Shown: in pieces, positions 19,133 through 31,425 of the stretch | Layout of the letters: the number at the start of each line of letters is the position of its first letter | Numbering within the stretch: the first letter of the stretch is position 1 | NCBI GenBank assembly: GCA_016794525.1 | Contig: JAEUJY010000081.1 | Span: 1 to 64,000, forward strand | Source of the DNA: Myxococcales bacterium | GTDB lineage: Bacteria; Myxococcota_A; Polyangia; Haliangiales; Haliangiaceae | DNA length: 64,000 nucleotides | Reading direction: 5' to 3' | Notes under the pieces: model-generated | Database searches by the model: none | The model's input: the letters and a program-made list of their open reading frames with translations, nothing else | What the model was told of the DNA's origin: nothing | Translations under genes and position numbers: made by a program

Positions 19133-19142
19133 GGCACGTGCC
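19133..19142. promoter_or_regulatory. Palindrome GGCACGTGCC, copy 1
   Basis: Perfect 10-base palindrome inside the 15-base string GCCGGCACGTGCCAG (19130-19144), 46 bases before the FHA activator start. The same 15 bases recur at 23119-23133, about 50 bases before the kinase at 23182. It is a candidate operator shared by two plus-strand regulatory genes. Confidence 0.45.
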
Positions 19143-19187
19143 AGCGAGACTGGCCAGCTCGGCGGCGGCGCTGGTATGAAGGGATCC

Positions 19188-20540
19188 ATGTGGGAGACCG
19201 CTCGCGACAGCGAGGTCGAATCCAGCCGCGACAGCGCGCCGGTGCCCGGCGTGCTGGTGGTGTGGAGCGACCGCGCGCCGCGGCTGATCGCGCTGCGCAT
19301 CCCGGCCGCCGGGCTGGTGCTCGGGCGCGAGACCCTGGCCGACGCCCACGACGAGCGCATGAGCCGCCAGCACGCGCGCATCACGTGCGCCGGCGAGCAG
19401 ATGCGGGTCGCCGATCTGGGCAGCCGCAACGGCACCCACGTCGGCGGCCGCCAGATCGCGTCGATCGAGGTGGCGGCGCCGGCGCCGGTGGTGGTGCGGG
19501 TCGGCCGGACGGTCGTGATCGCGGTCGACGACATCCGCGCCTTCGAGGGCGCGACCGTGGCCACCGGCGACGGCGTCGTCGGGCCGACCCTGCGCGCCGC
19601 GTGGAGCGCGGTCGAGCGCGCGGCCCGCGGCGGACGCTCGCTGCTGGTCACCGGCGAGAGCGGCGTCGGCAAGGAGCTGGCGGCGCGGGCGTTCCACCGC
19701 GCGTCGGGCGTGAGCGGCGAGCTGGTCGCGGTCAACTGCGCCGCGATCCCGGCCGGCCTCGCCGAGCGCCTGCTGTTCGGCACCCGCAAGGGCGCGTACT
19801 CGGGCGCCGACCGCGACGCCGACGGCTACCTGGCCGCGGCCGACGGCGGCACGCTCTTCCTCGACGAGGTGGCCGAGCTCGACCTCGACGTGCAGGCCAA
19901 GCTGCTGCGCGTGCTCGAGACCGGCGAGCTCTTGGCGCTGGGCGCGGCGCGGCCGCGGCCGGTGCAGCTGCGGGTCGTCGCCGCGACGCTGCGCGATCTG
20001 CGCGCCGCGGTGGCCGCCGGGCGGTTCCGCGACGATCTCTACTACCGGATCGGCCGCCCCGAGGTCCGCCTGCCGCCGCTGCGCGAGCGGCTCGAGGAGA
20101 TCCCGTGGCTGGTGGCCGCGGCCATCGCGAGCCGCGGCCTGCCGGCCCACCCGTCGCTGATCGAGGCGTGCCTGCTGCGCCCGTGGCCGGGCAACGTGCG
20201 CGAGCTGATCGCCGAGGCCGCGCGCGCCGCCCACGCCGCCTTCGAGGGCGACCGCCCGGCGGTGCGCGCCGAGGATCTCGACGAGCAGGCCGGGCGCGCC
20301 CACGTCGCGAGCGGCGCGGCCGCCGCCGAGGCCGCCGAGCCGGCGCGCCCCAAGTCGGTCGGCCTCCCCGACGACGACACCATCCTCGCCGCGCTCAAGG
20401 CCGAGGGCGGCAACGTCAGCCGCGCGTCCCGCCGCCTCGGCGTCCACCGCAACCAGCTGCGCCGCTACCTCGGCAAGCACCCCGCCGCCGCGGCGCTGGC
20501 CGCCAGCGACGGCAGCGTCACCGACGACACCGACGCGTGA
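19188..20540 (+). CDS. FHA-domain sigma-54-dependent transcriptional activator
   Basis: A 450-residue bacterial enhancer-binding protein. The FHA domain is at residues about 20-120, with [12 protein letters not shown] at 58-65 and LGSRNGTHV at 77-85, and binds phospho-threonine. The AAA+ domain has Walker A GESGVGK at 156-162, GAYSGA at 202-207 (GAFTGA variant with both substitutions conservative), Walker B GTLFLDE at 221-227, and ends with a Fis-type helix-turn-helix ([19 protein letters not shown]). The ATG at 19188 is preferred; an ATG at 19176 adds MKGS. FHA plus sigma-54 activation implies control by a Ser/Thr kinase, and two such kinases are in this window. It is divergent from the DUF4157 operon, a probable target. 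Confidence 0.93.
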   Translation: MWETARDSEVESSRDSAPVPGVLVVWSDRAPRLIALRIPAAGLVLGRETLADAHDERMSRQHARITCAGEQMRVADLGSRNGTHVGGRQIASIEVAAPAPVVVRVGRTVVIAVDDIRAFEGATVATGDGVVGPTLRAAWSAVERAARGGRSLLVTGESGVGKELAARAFHRASGVSGELVAVNCAAIPAGLAERLLFGTRKGAYSGADRDADGYLAAADGGTLFLDEVAELDLDVQAKLLRVLETGELLALGAARPRPVQLRVVAATLRDLRAAVAAGRFRDDLYYRIGRPEVRLPPLRERLEEIPWLVAAAIASRGLPAHPSLIEACLLRPWPGNVRELIAEAARAAHAAFEGDRPAVRAEDLDEQAGRAHVASGAAAAEAAEPARPKSVGLPDDDTILAALKAEGGNVSRASRRLGVHRNQLRRYLGKHPAAAALAASDGSVTDDTDA

Positions 20541-20558
20541 GCCGCCGTTCGCGGTCGC

Positions 20559-23018
20559 TCAGAGGCAGCCGTCGAAGCCCGCCGGCAGCGCCTGCTCGGG
20601 CGTGACCGCGTCGATCGACAGCAGGAACGCCGCCAGGTCGGCCTTCTTCGCGGCCAGCTCGGCCGGCGTGCCGGTCGCCAGCCACACCGGGTTGCCAGCG
20701 GTGATGTGGGCCTGCCACGCCGGGTTGTCGAACAGGTTGGCGAGGTCGACCGCGCCGCCGTGGTGCAGGTACGGCGCGCCGACCGCGAGGCCGTAGAGCG
20801 ACGGCACGTTGTAACCGAGCCGCCCTTGCGCGCGCACCAGGTTGCCGTTGACCAGGCGCTGCTCGAGCGCGTCGCTGCCGAACGTGCCGACGTTGCGGAT
20901 CACGCACGCCACCTGGTTGGGCGCGGCGCGGTTGGTGGCCTCGAAGCCGGGGAAGAACGCCGACGACGGCTGGGTGTTGATCTTGGTGGTGTGGAAGTTC
21001 CAGCCCTGGTCCGAGGTGGCCGGCGCCCACGCCACCGGCGGCGTGAACGGCTGCGCCACCAGCGGCGACGGATCGACCGTCGACAGCGGGAACGACACCC
21101 GCGACGCGGTCCAGCCCGGGCCGCCGTGGCACTTCACGCAGCCGGCGTTGTTGGCGGTGGCGGTGGCCAGCCCGAACAGCGCGGCGCCGCGCGCGACCGC
21201 GGCGGGGTCCTGCTTGCGCAGCGCCAGCGGCGGCCGGACGGTCTTGCCGTAGGCCTCGACCTTGTCCCAGTCGTGGGTGCAGTTGCCGGCGACGTCCTGG
21301 TCGAGCTTGACCGAGCGGCCCAGGCCGTCGGCGGAGATCGGCGCCTGCGCCTCCTGCGCGAGGTTGCCGCACGCGGCGCCGGCGATCGCCGGATCGGGCC
21401 GCGTCACCGCGCCCTTGCCGCCCGAGACGCCGCGGGTGTTGCGCTCGAAGTCGTGCATCTCGTCGAAGATGCCGGTCCAGTTGAACGCGCGCTGCTGCTG
21501 CACGCCGGGGCCGTGGGTGTACGAGCCGTCGATCGAGGTCGACTGCCGCGGCCCGGCCGCGAAGCTCCAGGTGATGTTGTCGGACAGGCCGTCGGGGTGG
21601 CACGACGCGCAGTCGCTCCAGCCGCTGTTGGACCAGCGGCCGCGGCCGGTGAAGAAGAAGCGCCGGCCGTCCTGGACGTCGCGCTCGCCGGCGGCGATCG
21701 CCGACGACGCGACGGTCGTGGTCAGCGCCTGCTGCGACAGGTCGAGCACGCCCAGCGAGCGCGTGACCCAGCAGTTCACGAAGGCCCGCGCGCCGGCGTG
21801 GGCGGTGACGATGCCGGTCGGGGTCTGGCACGGCCCGGCCGAGCCGGCCGGCGTGGTGTTGAGCTCGATCTGCTTGTTCTGCGGTGAGCCGAGCCGCGGC
21901 CCCTGCGCCGGATCGAGCACGACGCGCTGGACGGTGTCGCTGCCGCGCGACAGCACGTAGGCGACGCCGGTGCCGATGAAGTCGAGGTCGACGATGTCGG
22001 CGAGGAACTGCTTGGCGGTCGGATCGGGGATCTGATCGCGGACCAGCTTGGGCAGCACCATCGTGCCGTTGAGGCCGCGGTCCTCGGCGTGGGTCGCGAG
22101 ATCGCCGACGTAGACGACCGCGTGGACGTTGCTCTGGAAGTTGGTCGGCGCCGCCGGCGCCGCCGAGATCGACGGCAGGTACAGCTTGGTGCCGACGATC
22201 ACCGCGTTCCACAGCTGGTTGGGCGAGGTGACCACGGTCGGCGCGCCGGCCGGCGCGGTCGACGGCGCGAAGCCGCTGTCGATCGCCGCCAGCGTGATCG
22301 CGGTGTCGGGGCTGAGGTCGCTGGCGCGGTACAGCCGGACCCGGCCGGCGCGGCTGCCGTCGGCGGCCTCGGTGCCGGTCGGCTCGCCGTAGAACTCGGG
22401 CACGACGATCAGCTCGTCGCTGTCGTCGGCGTCGCCGTCGTTGGTGACCGCCACGCCGCGCGGGTTGCGCGGCGCGGTGATCGCGCCGGTCTCGGTCATC
22501 GTCGCGGTCGCGACCACGGCGATCCGGCCCTCGGCCCACTCGGCGACGTAGAGCGTCGCGCCGGTCGGCGACAGCGCCAGGCCGGTGGGCTCGGAGCCGA
22601 CCGCCAGCGGGCTCGACACCGACGGCGTGCCGTCGAGGTTGGCGATCTTGACGACGGTGCCGTCGCCGCGGTTCGCGACGTACGCGGTCTTGCCGTCGGG
22701 GTGGATCACCACCGCGCTCGGCTCGCGGCCGGTGGGCAGCTCGACCAGCCGCGCGTTGGTCGCGGTGTCGAAGATGCTGACCGTGCCGGCCTCCGGGTTG
22801 ACCATGATCACCCGGGTGTCGTCCTCGGTGATCGCGATGGTGCCCGACTTCGACGGGCGCGCCGCGACCACGGTCGCCGGCGGCGCGTCGGTGCCGGCGT
22901 CGACGTCCCCGTCGACGGTCACCGGCGCGTCGATCGGGGTGCCGCCGCCGTCGTCGCTGCACGCCGCCGCGCACAGCGCGGTCGCAAGGCCAAGACAAAC
23001 GAAGCTCAGTCGAATCAT
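20559..23018 (-). CDS. Beta-propeller (YVTN-type) lipoprotein with two c-type haem motifs
   Basis: An 819-residue lipoprotein (lipobox LCAAAC at about residues 15-20). Residues about 60-420 are a YVTN-like beta-propeller with the repeats IHPDGKTAYVANRGDGTV and LSPTGATLYVAEWAEGRI. Two CxxCH haem sites follow, CASCH at 470-474 and CVKCH at 627-631, with the region YLHHGGAVDLANLFDNP typical of di-haem cytochrome c peroxidase-like proteins. It is probably a periplasmic or surface redox protein; the electron partner is unknown. The SD GGAGGAC precedes the ATG at 23018, and a sigma-54-like promoter lies at 23041-23057. It converges on the FHA gene with an 18-base gap. Confidence 0.85.
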   Translation of the reverse strand: MIRLSFVCLGLATALCAAACSDDGGGTPIDAPVTVDGDVDAGTDAPPATVVAARPSKSGTIAITEDDTRVIMVNPEAGTVSIFDTATNARLVELPTGREPSAVVIHPDGKTAYVANRGDGTVVKIANLDGTPSVSSPLAVGSEPTGLALSPTGATLYVAEWAEGRIAVVATATMTETGAITAPRNPRGVAVTNDGDADDSDELIVVPEFYGEPTGTEAADGSRAGRVRLYRASDLSPDTAITLAAIDSGFAPSTAPAGAPTVVTSPNQLWNAVIVGTKLYLPSISAAPAAPTNFQSNVHAVVYVGDLATHAEDRGLNGTMVLPKLVRDQIPDPTAKQFLADIVDLDFIGTGVAYVLSRGSDTVQRVVLDPAQGPRLGSPQNKQIELNTTPAGSAGPCQTPTGIVTAHAGARAFVNCWVTRSLGVLDLSQQALTTTVASSAIAAGERDVQDGRRFFFTGRGRWSNSGWSDCASCHPDGLSDNITWSFAAGPRQSTSIDGSYTHGPGVQQQRAFNWTGIFDEMHDFERNTRGVSGGKGAVTRPDPAIAGAACGNLAQEAQAPISADGLGRSVKLDQDVAGNCTHDWDKVEAYGKTVRPPLALRKQDPAAVARGAALFGLATATANNAGCVKCHGGPGWTASRVSFPLSTVDPSPLVAQPFTPPVAWAPATSDQGWNFHTTKINTQPSSAFFPGFEATNRAAPNQVACVIRNVGTFGSDALEQRLVNGNLVRAQGRLGYNVPSLYGLAVGAPYLHHGGAVDLANLFDNPAWQAHITAGNPVWLATGTPAELAAKKADLAAFLLSIDAVTPEQALPAGFDGCL

Positions 23019-23040
23019 GTCGTCCTCCACGGCTGGCCCA

Positions 23041-23057
23041 TTGCCATGCGCGTGCCG
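23041..23057 (-). promoter_or_regulatory. Candidate sigma-54 promoter for the propeller/cytochrome lipoprotein
   Basis: On the minus strand: CGGCAC-GCGCA-TGGCAA, with GG and GC 10 bases apart. Its form (CGGCACG, then GCAATGG) is shared with the element at 19030-19045. The predicted start near 23031 leaves a 13-base leader containing the SD GGAGGAC. Confidence 0.5.
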
Positions 23058-23102
23058 AACACCGGCCCCGCGATTGCGCCCACTTGCGGCGCCGGCCGGC
23101 CC

Positions 23103-23159
23103 GTGCCAGCCGGCACACGCCGGCACGTGCCAGGCCGCGGCCACTGGCCACGCTGGCAC
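23103..23159. promoter_or_regulatory. GTGCC/GGCAC operator cluster upstream of the second kinase
   Basis: Five GTGCC or GGCAC half-sites lie within 57 bases (23103, 23112, 23122, 23127, 23155), including the inverted pair GTGCC-N4-GGCAC and the palindrome GGCACGTGCC at 23122-23131. The 15 bases at 23119-23133 recur at 19130-19144 before the FHA gene. GGCACGTGCCAGGC also fits a weak -24/-12 promoter. Confidence 0.45.
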
Positions 23160-23181
23160 CAGCCGTGGTTCGATCACGCCG

Positions 23182-26545
<3,364 letters not shown>

Positions 26546-26565
<20 letters not shown>

Positions 26566-27238
26566 CCCGGGCGCGGCGCGCCGCGTCGACCAGGCACGCG
26601 ATCCAGCTGGCGGCGACGCCGAGCGACACCACCGGCCCGAACCGCGGCGGATCGATCGTCGCCGCGACGGTGGCGAGCGGCGCGAGCGCGCACAGCGCGG
26701 CGCCGACCCGGCCCCAGCGCCCGCCGCGGGCGTGGATCACCGCAGCGACGGTCGCCGCGGCGCCGAGCCCCAGCCACTTCACGCCGGTGACCCAGGGCAG
26801 CCGCGCCAGCCACGGCGAGGCCGGATCGAGGTCGGGCGTCAGCGCCAGCAAGCAGACGTTCTCGAGCACGTCGGCCAGCGCCGCGGCCACGACGATCGCC
26901 ACGCCCAGCCGGGCCGCGCGCGGGGCGGCGCCGCGCCGGCACGCGAACCACGCCGCGAGGAACAGCGCGTACGCCGGCAGGAACGCCGCCAGGTCGACGA
27001 CGTTGGCGGTGTCCATCGCCGCGACCATGCGGTCGCGGCACGCGCCCGGCGGCCCGAACAGCGCCGCCAGGTCGCGGCCGTCGCGGGCCAGCTCGAACGC
27101 GATGATCGGCGGGTAGCGATCCGACAGGCCGCCGCACGCCCGGGCCTGCGGGACCAGGGCCGACACCACCGCCAGCAGCAGCACCACCGCGCCGGCGCCG
27201 ACGCTCACCCGGGCCCAGCGTCGCGCGCGCACGTCCAT
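26546..27238 (-). CDS. Integral membrane protein of unknown function
   Basis: A 230-residue protein with about five hydrophobic helices: VGAGAVVLLLAVVSALVP near the N-terminus, FLPAYALFLAAWFA, LGVAIVVAAALADVLENVCLL, VTGVKWLGLGAAATVAAVI and the final pair around VGAALCALAPLATVAA and VVSLGVAASWIACLV. The ATG at 27238 places the first helix after a basic start (MDVRARRWAR), giving an inside N-terminus. Similar proteins are common uncharacterised membrane proteins; I recognise no catalytic motif. It overlaps the kinase 3' end by 20 bases and diverges from pirin. Confidence 0.7.
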
Positions 27239-27352
27239 CCCACGATCGTCGACGCCGCCGCCCCGCGGGTCAACCGCCGGCGGCGACGGTTGCACCAGAC
27301 TGTTGCGCCGACCGCGCTTCCGTCGGCGCCACGCGGGGTTACCGTGACGCCC

Positions 27353-28048
27353 ATGCCGATCACCCTCCGTCGCGCCGCCGATCGCGGCCACGCCGACCAC
27401 GGCTGGCTCAACAGCTTCCACACCTTCTCGTTCGCCGACTACCACGACCCCGCGCACATGGGCTTCCGCGCGCTGCGGGTGATCAACGACGACACCGTCG
27501 CGCCGGCCCGCGGGTTCGGGACCCACGGCCACCGCGACATGGAGATCATCTCCTACGTGCTCGACGGCGAGCTCGCCCACAAGGACTCGATGGGCAACGG
27601 CTCGGTGATCCGCCCCGGCGACGTCCAGCGCATGAGCGCCGGCACCGGCGTGATGCACAGCGAGCAGAACCCGTCGCGCACGGCGCCGGTGCACTTCCTG
27701 CAGATCTGGATCGTGCCCGACCGCCGCGGCCACGCGCCCGGCTACGAGCAGATCCACGTGCCGCTCGACGAGCGCCGCGGCCGGCTGCGGCTGGTGGCCT
27801 CGCCCGACGGCGCCGAGGGCTCGGTGACGATCCACCAGGACGCGCGGCTGTACGCGACGGTGCTGACCGGCGACGCCGCGGTCACGCACACGCTGGCGCC
27901 CGGCCGCCACGCCTGGCTCCACGTCGCCCGCGGCACCGCGCAGGTCGGCGAGCTGACGCTGGCGGCGGGCGACGCGATCAGCACCAGCGATCCGGGCGCG
28001 CTGACGATCCGCGGCGACGCCGAGGTGCTGCTGTTCGATCTGGCCTGA
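27353..28048 (+). CDS. Pirin-family protein (YhhW-like)
   Basis: A 231-residue bicupin of the pirin family, the normal length. Metal-binding residues are present in THGHRDMEI (His-x-His) and in GVMHSEQNP (His-x-Glu), the four ligands of the pirin iron site. The surrounding signatures NSFHTFSFADYHDP and RPGDVQRMSAGTGV are typical. Bacterial pirins such as YhhW have quercetin dioxygenase activity in vitro or act as redox-sensing partners of metabolic enzymes. It is a single plus-strand gene with a 114-base upstream gap. The physiological role here cannot be told from context. Confidence 0.93.
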   Translation: MPITLRRAADRGHADHGWLNSFHTFSFADYHDPAHMGFRALRVINDDTVAPARGFGTHGHRDMEIISYVLDGELAHKDSMGNGSVIRPGDVQRMSAGTGVMHSEQNPSRTAPVHFLQIWIVPDRRGHAPGYEQIHVPLDERRGRLRLVASPDGAEGSVTIHQDARLYATVLTGDAAVTHTLAPGRHAWLHVARGTAQVGELTLAAGDAISTSDPGALTIRGDAEVLLFDLA

Positions 28049-28075
28049 GCGGCGCGCGCGGCGTGCCGTCGAGGA

Positions 28076-28984
28076 TCACCCCGGCAGCAGGCGCTTGGCG
28101 GCCTCGCGCACCGCGGCCGGGTACGCGGACTGCAGCGGCATCAGCCGCAGCTCGGCCTTGGGCATCGCCCGCAGCACGCGCGTGATCTGCTCGCCGGCGA
28201 GCCGCGGGTTGCTCAGCACGGCGCGGCGGATCTCGGGGGCGCGCAACCAGCCGGCGTTGCCGACGATGAACTCGAGCAGCGGCGCCGGCAGCGTGCCCAT
28301 GCGCGCGATCGCCGCGACCTCGGGCGTCGTGATGCGCGGGTTGTGCAAGAGGCCGTCCCACACCGCCTTGCCCAGCACGCGCTCGAGCGCGATCCGCTCG
28401 TCGCGCTCGCCGGTGCGCGCCAGGCGCAGCTGCTCGGCGGCGCTCATCCGCCGCACCCGCTCGAGCGCGTTCTTGGCCAGCGGGCCGGCCAGCGGCGTCG
28501 GCCGGGCCGGCGGCGCGGCGGCGGGCTCGGGCGGCGGCTCGATGAACAGCGGCGGCGTGCGGATCGTCTCGTCGACCTTGGGCGCCCGCGACGGGGCGCG
28601 GCGTCGAGGCGCGGTGGTCGTGCGCGCGTCGTCGCCATCACCGACGCAGCACGCGTCGACCCACGCCTCGAGCTCGCCCTTGCGCGCGCGAAAGTCGAGG
28701 AGCTCGTAGCCGACCTCGGGCCCGGCGTGGAGCACGGCCTTGGCGTCGAGCTCGAACGAGGTGCCCGCGGGGCCGCGCAGCACCACCCGCACCAGCTCGG
28801 CGCCGACGTCGGGGCCGAGCACGCCGCCGAGCGACAGGTGCTCGCGCCACGAGCGGCCGACCGCGTCGGCGGTGGCCAGCACGATCTCGACGCGCGGACG
28901 GCCCTGGAGCCCGCGCGCGGTGGTGCGCCGCGCGGCCCGTGGCTTGCCGAGGCGCTTGCCGCCGGCTTGCGACCGGTCCCCCAT
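28076..28984 (-). CDS. PilZ-like domain protein with helical repeat C-terminus
   Basis: A 302-residue cytoplasmic protein. Residues about 25-115 (RVEIVLATADAVGRSW, LSLGGVLGPD, ELVRVVLRGP) fit a divergent PilZ domain, including the L-S-x-G-G turn, though the RxxxR c-di-GMP-binding motif is not clear. A Pro/Ala-rich linker follows. Residues about 180-302 are helical repeats (DGLLHNPRITTPEVAAIARM; AVLSNPRLAGEQITRVLRAM), resembling HEAT-like units seen with PilZ-type proteins in myxobacteria. A role in motility or polarity control is possible but unproven. It is convergent with pirin. Confidence 0.6.
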   Translation of the reverse strand: MGDRSQAGGKRLGKPRAARRTTARGLQGRPRVEIVLATADAVGRSWREHLSLGGVLGPDVGAELVRVVLRGPAGTSFELDAKAVLHAGPEVGYELLDFRARKGELEAWVDACCVGDGDDARTTTAPRRRAPSRAPKVDETIRTPPLFIEPPPEPAAAPPARPTPLAGPLAKNALERVRRMSAAEQLRLARTGERDERIALERVLGKAVWDGLLHNPRITTPEVAAIARMGTLPAPLLEFIVGNAGWLRAPEIRRAVLSNPRLAGEQITRVLRAMPKAELRLMPLQSAYPAAVREAAKRLLPG

Positions 28985-29063
28985 GAACCACCATCATATC
29001 GCAACCGGGGGCGCGCGCGGAGTCTGCTGGAGGCGGCGCCGCGTGCCCGCTATCATCGCGACG

Positions 29064-29777
29064 ATGTGCCGCGCCTCGCTGGTCGTGCTCGCGACGCTCG
29101 GCGCCTGCACGTTCGCACCGCGCGGCGAGCTCCCCGGTGACGGCGACGCCGCCGCGCCGCCCGACGGGCCCGCCACGCCCGACGCCGCGCCCTGCCGGCT
29201 CGGCGCGATGCCCCCGCTGGCCGACGGCGGCGTGCTCGGCTCGACCGCGGGCGGCGACCCGCTCGCGCCCCTGACCTGCCCCGCCGACCAGCTGCCGATC
29301 GGCGCCGCGTTCGATCTCACCGACAACCCGATCTCCAACCACGGCAACCAGCGCCTCGTGGCCGGCGTCCACCTGCGCTGCGCCGCGCTCACCCAGGCCG
29401 GCAGCGACGTGACCGTCACGCCGACCGACCTCGACAGCCTGCACGGCGGCACCGGCGGCAACTGCGCCGCCTACCGCCCGTTCACGACCAGCCCCGAGGC
29501 GCGCTGCCCGACCGGCACCGTGCTGGTCGGGTTCGACGGCAACCAGCCCGACGACGTGTTGTTCAACCACGTCGCGCTGCGCTGCGCGCCGCTGGGCTCC
29601 CCGGGCACCGTCGGGGCCGACGTGACGATCGTGCCGGTCGACGGCACCGGCACCGACAGCAACCGGCCGCAGACCGCGACCTGCCCCGCCGGCACGATGG
29701 TGATCGGGCTCAGCCCCCACGCCGGCTGCGGCATCGACGGCCTCGTGCTGACGTGCGCGCCGCTCACCTGCGACTAG
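29064..29777 (+). CDS. Lipoprotein with three Cys-rich repeats
   Basis: A 237-residue lipoprotein (lipobox TLGAC, Cys15). After an Asp/Ala/Pro linker there are three similar units, each starting CP and ending CAxL or CAPL: CPADQLPIGAAFDL with LRCAAL, CPTGTVLVGFDGN with LRCAPL, and CPAGTMVIGLSPH with LTCAPL. Each probably forms a small disulfide-linked beta unit. I do not recognise a characterised family; the pattern suggests a surface adhesion or matrix protein. The start ATG at 29064 follows a short gap after the divergent PilZ-like gene. Confidence 0.75.
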   Translation: MCRASLVVLATLGACTFAPRGELPGDGDAAAPPDGPATPDAAPCRLGAMPPLADGGVLGSTAGGDPLAPLTCPADQLPIGAAFDLTDNPISNHGNQRLVAGVHLRCAALTQAGSDVTVTPTDLDSLHGGTGGNCAAYRPFTTSPEARCPTGTVLVGFDGNQPDDVLFNHVALRCAPLGSPGTVGADVTIVPVDGTGTDSNRPQTATCPAGTMVIGLSPHAGCGIDGLVLTCAPLTCD

Positions 29778-29784
29778 CCGACGC

Positions 29785-31239
29785 TCACTGGCAGTCGGCG
29801 TAGCCCTCGTCGGCGTCGATCCCGCAGGTCTGGCCCGACGCGGCGCAGTCGACCTGCACCAGGCGACCGCCGTCGCAGTGGCTGACGATCGCGCCGTCGC
29901 AGGTGCCGGCCGCGGTCACGTCGCCGCACTCGTCGATCAGCGCCGCGCCGGTGCTCAGACCGACCGAACCCCAGTTCTCGGTCGCGGCGGCGATGGTGCG
30001 GGTCACCGACCGGGTCGTGAAGCCGGTCTTCGACGCGGTGATCGTCACCGCCCCGGCGGCGACCGCGGGGAACGTGTACAGGCCGCTGGCGTCGGCGGTC
30101 GCGGTCTGGCCGGTCGACAGCCGCACGGTCGCGCCGGCGATGCGCGCCGTCGCGTCGGTGCCGCGGTAGATCACGCCGACCAGGCGGCCGGTCGCGCCCG
30201 ACGCGCGGGTCAGGCTGACCGAGCCCCAGTTGTCGACGCCGGTGGCCAGCACGCGGTCGACGGTGGCGGTGGTGTAGCCGCTCTTCGACGCGGTGATCGT
30301 CACGGCGCCGGTGGGCAGGCCGGTCAGCGTGTAGACGCCGTCGGCCGACGCGGTGGTCGAGCGCGCGCCGACGGTGACCGTGGCGCCGGCGACCCGCGCC
30401 GAGGTGTCGCTGCCCTCGTAGATCACGCCGGTGAGGCTGACCGTGGTCGGCGTCGGCGTCGGCGTCGGCGTCGGGTCGCCGCTGCACGACGGCCCGATCG
30501 CGAAGCCGCCGGCCGGCGACCGGTCCATGCGGCTGGCGGTGGCGTCGCCCCACACGCCGTCCTCGGCGATGCGGTCGCTCGGGTGGTTGCGGTTCCACAG
30601 CCGCTGGAACGCCTTGACCGCCAGCGACCGGATGTCGACGGCGCCGGCGCCCTGGTAGTCGAAGTGCACGACGTCGCTCGAGCCGAGCCAGCGGAAGCCC
30701 TGCGCGGTCAGCCGCGACTTCCATGCCGAGTACGACGGCACGTCGATCGCGACGCCGGACTCGTGGTTCGAGCGGCCGGGCTTGGCGGCCAGGCTGACCA
30801 CGCTGGTGCAGCGGCCGTGCTGGTACCAGTAGTAGAGGACGTACTGCTGCGCGGTGGCGCGCGTCGACGACGAGATCGTGATCGCCTCGCCACGGTTGGC
30901 GGCGCGCAGGCCGCGGGCCGCGCCGACGTTGAGCTGCGGCAGGGCGCCGGCGCCGAGGCTGACGCCGGGGATGCTGGCGATCGAGGTCAGCGTGTCGGGC
31001 CGCAGGCAGTTGACCTCGGCCAGCAGCTGCTGGGCCAGCGGCTTCACCCCGGCGGTGCTGCACGCGGTGCGGGCGACGTCGCCGACGGTGGCGCCGGCGG
31101 CGAACAGCATGCGATCCGGCAGGTCGGGATCGGAGAGGAAGACGTCCTCGTCCTCGTCGTGATCGCCGCCCTCCACCGTGACCTCGGTGGTGCAGGCGAC
31201 CAGCAGGGCGAACAACGCGAAGACCGATGCACGACGCAT
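29785..31239 (-). CDS. M15-type (VanY-like) peptidase lipoprotein with peptidoglycan-binding and two regulatory-like domains
   Basis: A 484-residue lipoprotein (lipobox LLVAC, Cys16). Residues about 45-200 are a zinc D,D-peptidase-like domain: SNHESGVAID at 158-166 (His159, Asp166) and VHFDY with His192, fitting the S-x-H-x-x-G-x-A-x-D ... H pattern of M15. QRLWNRNHPSDRI at 212-224 is a peptidoglycan-binding-like segment. A Pro-Thr linker (TPTPTPTPT) leads to two carboxypeptidase-regulatory-like domains, and a Cys-rich tail ends the protein. It is likely an envelope amidase or carboxypeptidase acting on peptide cross-links. A close paralogue lies at 34610-35659. Start ATG 31239 has AAAGG upstream. 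Confidence 0.8.
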   Translation of the reverse strand: MRRASVFALFALLVACTTEVTVEGGDHDEDEDVFLSDPDLPDRMLFAAGATVGDVARTACSTAGVKPLAQQLLAEVNCLRPDTLTSIASIPGVSLGAGALPQLNVGAARGLRAANRGEAITISSSTRATAQQYVLYYWYQHGRCTSVVSLAAKPGRSNHESGVAIDVPSYSAWKSRLTAQGFRWLGSSDVVHFDYQGAGAVDIRSLAVKAFQRLWNRNHPSDRIAEDGVWGDATASRMDRSPAGGFAIGPSCSGDPTPTPTPTPTTVSLTGVIYEGSDTSARVAGATVTVGARSTTASADGVYTLTGLPTGAVTITASKSGYTTATVDRVLATGVDNWGSVSLTRASGATGRLVGVIYRGTDATARIAGATVRLSTGQTATADASGLYTFPAVAAGAVTITASKTGFTTRSVTRTIAAATENWGSVGLSTGAALIDECGDVTAAGTCDGAIVSHCDGGRLVQVDCAASGQTCGIDADEGYADCQ

Positions 31240-31293
31240 GGGCTCGCCTTTCGCAACTCGAATGCCACCCCCAACCACGCGGAACCGCGTAGG

Positions 31294-31363
31294 GCGACGA
31301 TGTAGGCCTGCTGCACGTCGTCCGCGATCACCGCTCACGGCCGTGCGCAGGCGACGATGTAGG
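31294..31363. repeat. Two 13-base direct repeats upstream of the M15-type gene
   Basis: GCGACGATGTAGG occurs at 31294-31306 and again at 31351-31363, 57 bases apart, 55-125 bases before the start of the minus-strand M15-type gene. It may be an operator pair; no palindrome is seen within it. Confidence 0.4.
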
Positions 31364-31373
31364 ACTCCCGAAA

Positions 31374-31403
31374 ACGCCGCGAGGGACGCGGTCGGCGTCC
31401 CTC
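31374..31403 (-). terminator. Hairpin terminator after the RbfA-like gene
   Basis: A perfect 9-bp stem GAGGGACGC/GCGTCCCTC (31381-31389 with 31395-31403) with a 5-base loop lies 23 bases after the stop of the RbfA-like gene. On the minus strand it is followed by GCGGCGTTTTC, a short T run. Confidence 0.65.
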
Positions 31404-31425
31404 GGTCGGCGGGCCCTGCGGCGGC

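Noticed and set aside
23152-23170. GCTGGCAC-N5-GTGGTT as a sigma-54 promoter for the kinase
   Set aside because: The -12 part is GTGG rather than TTGC, so the invariant GC is missing. A similar string at 32108 shows it may be something else.
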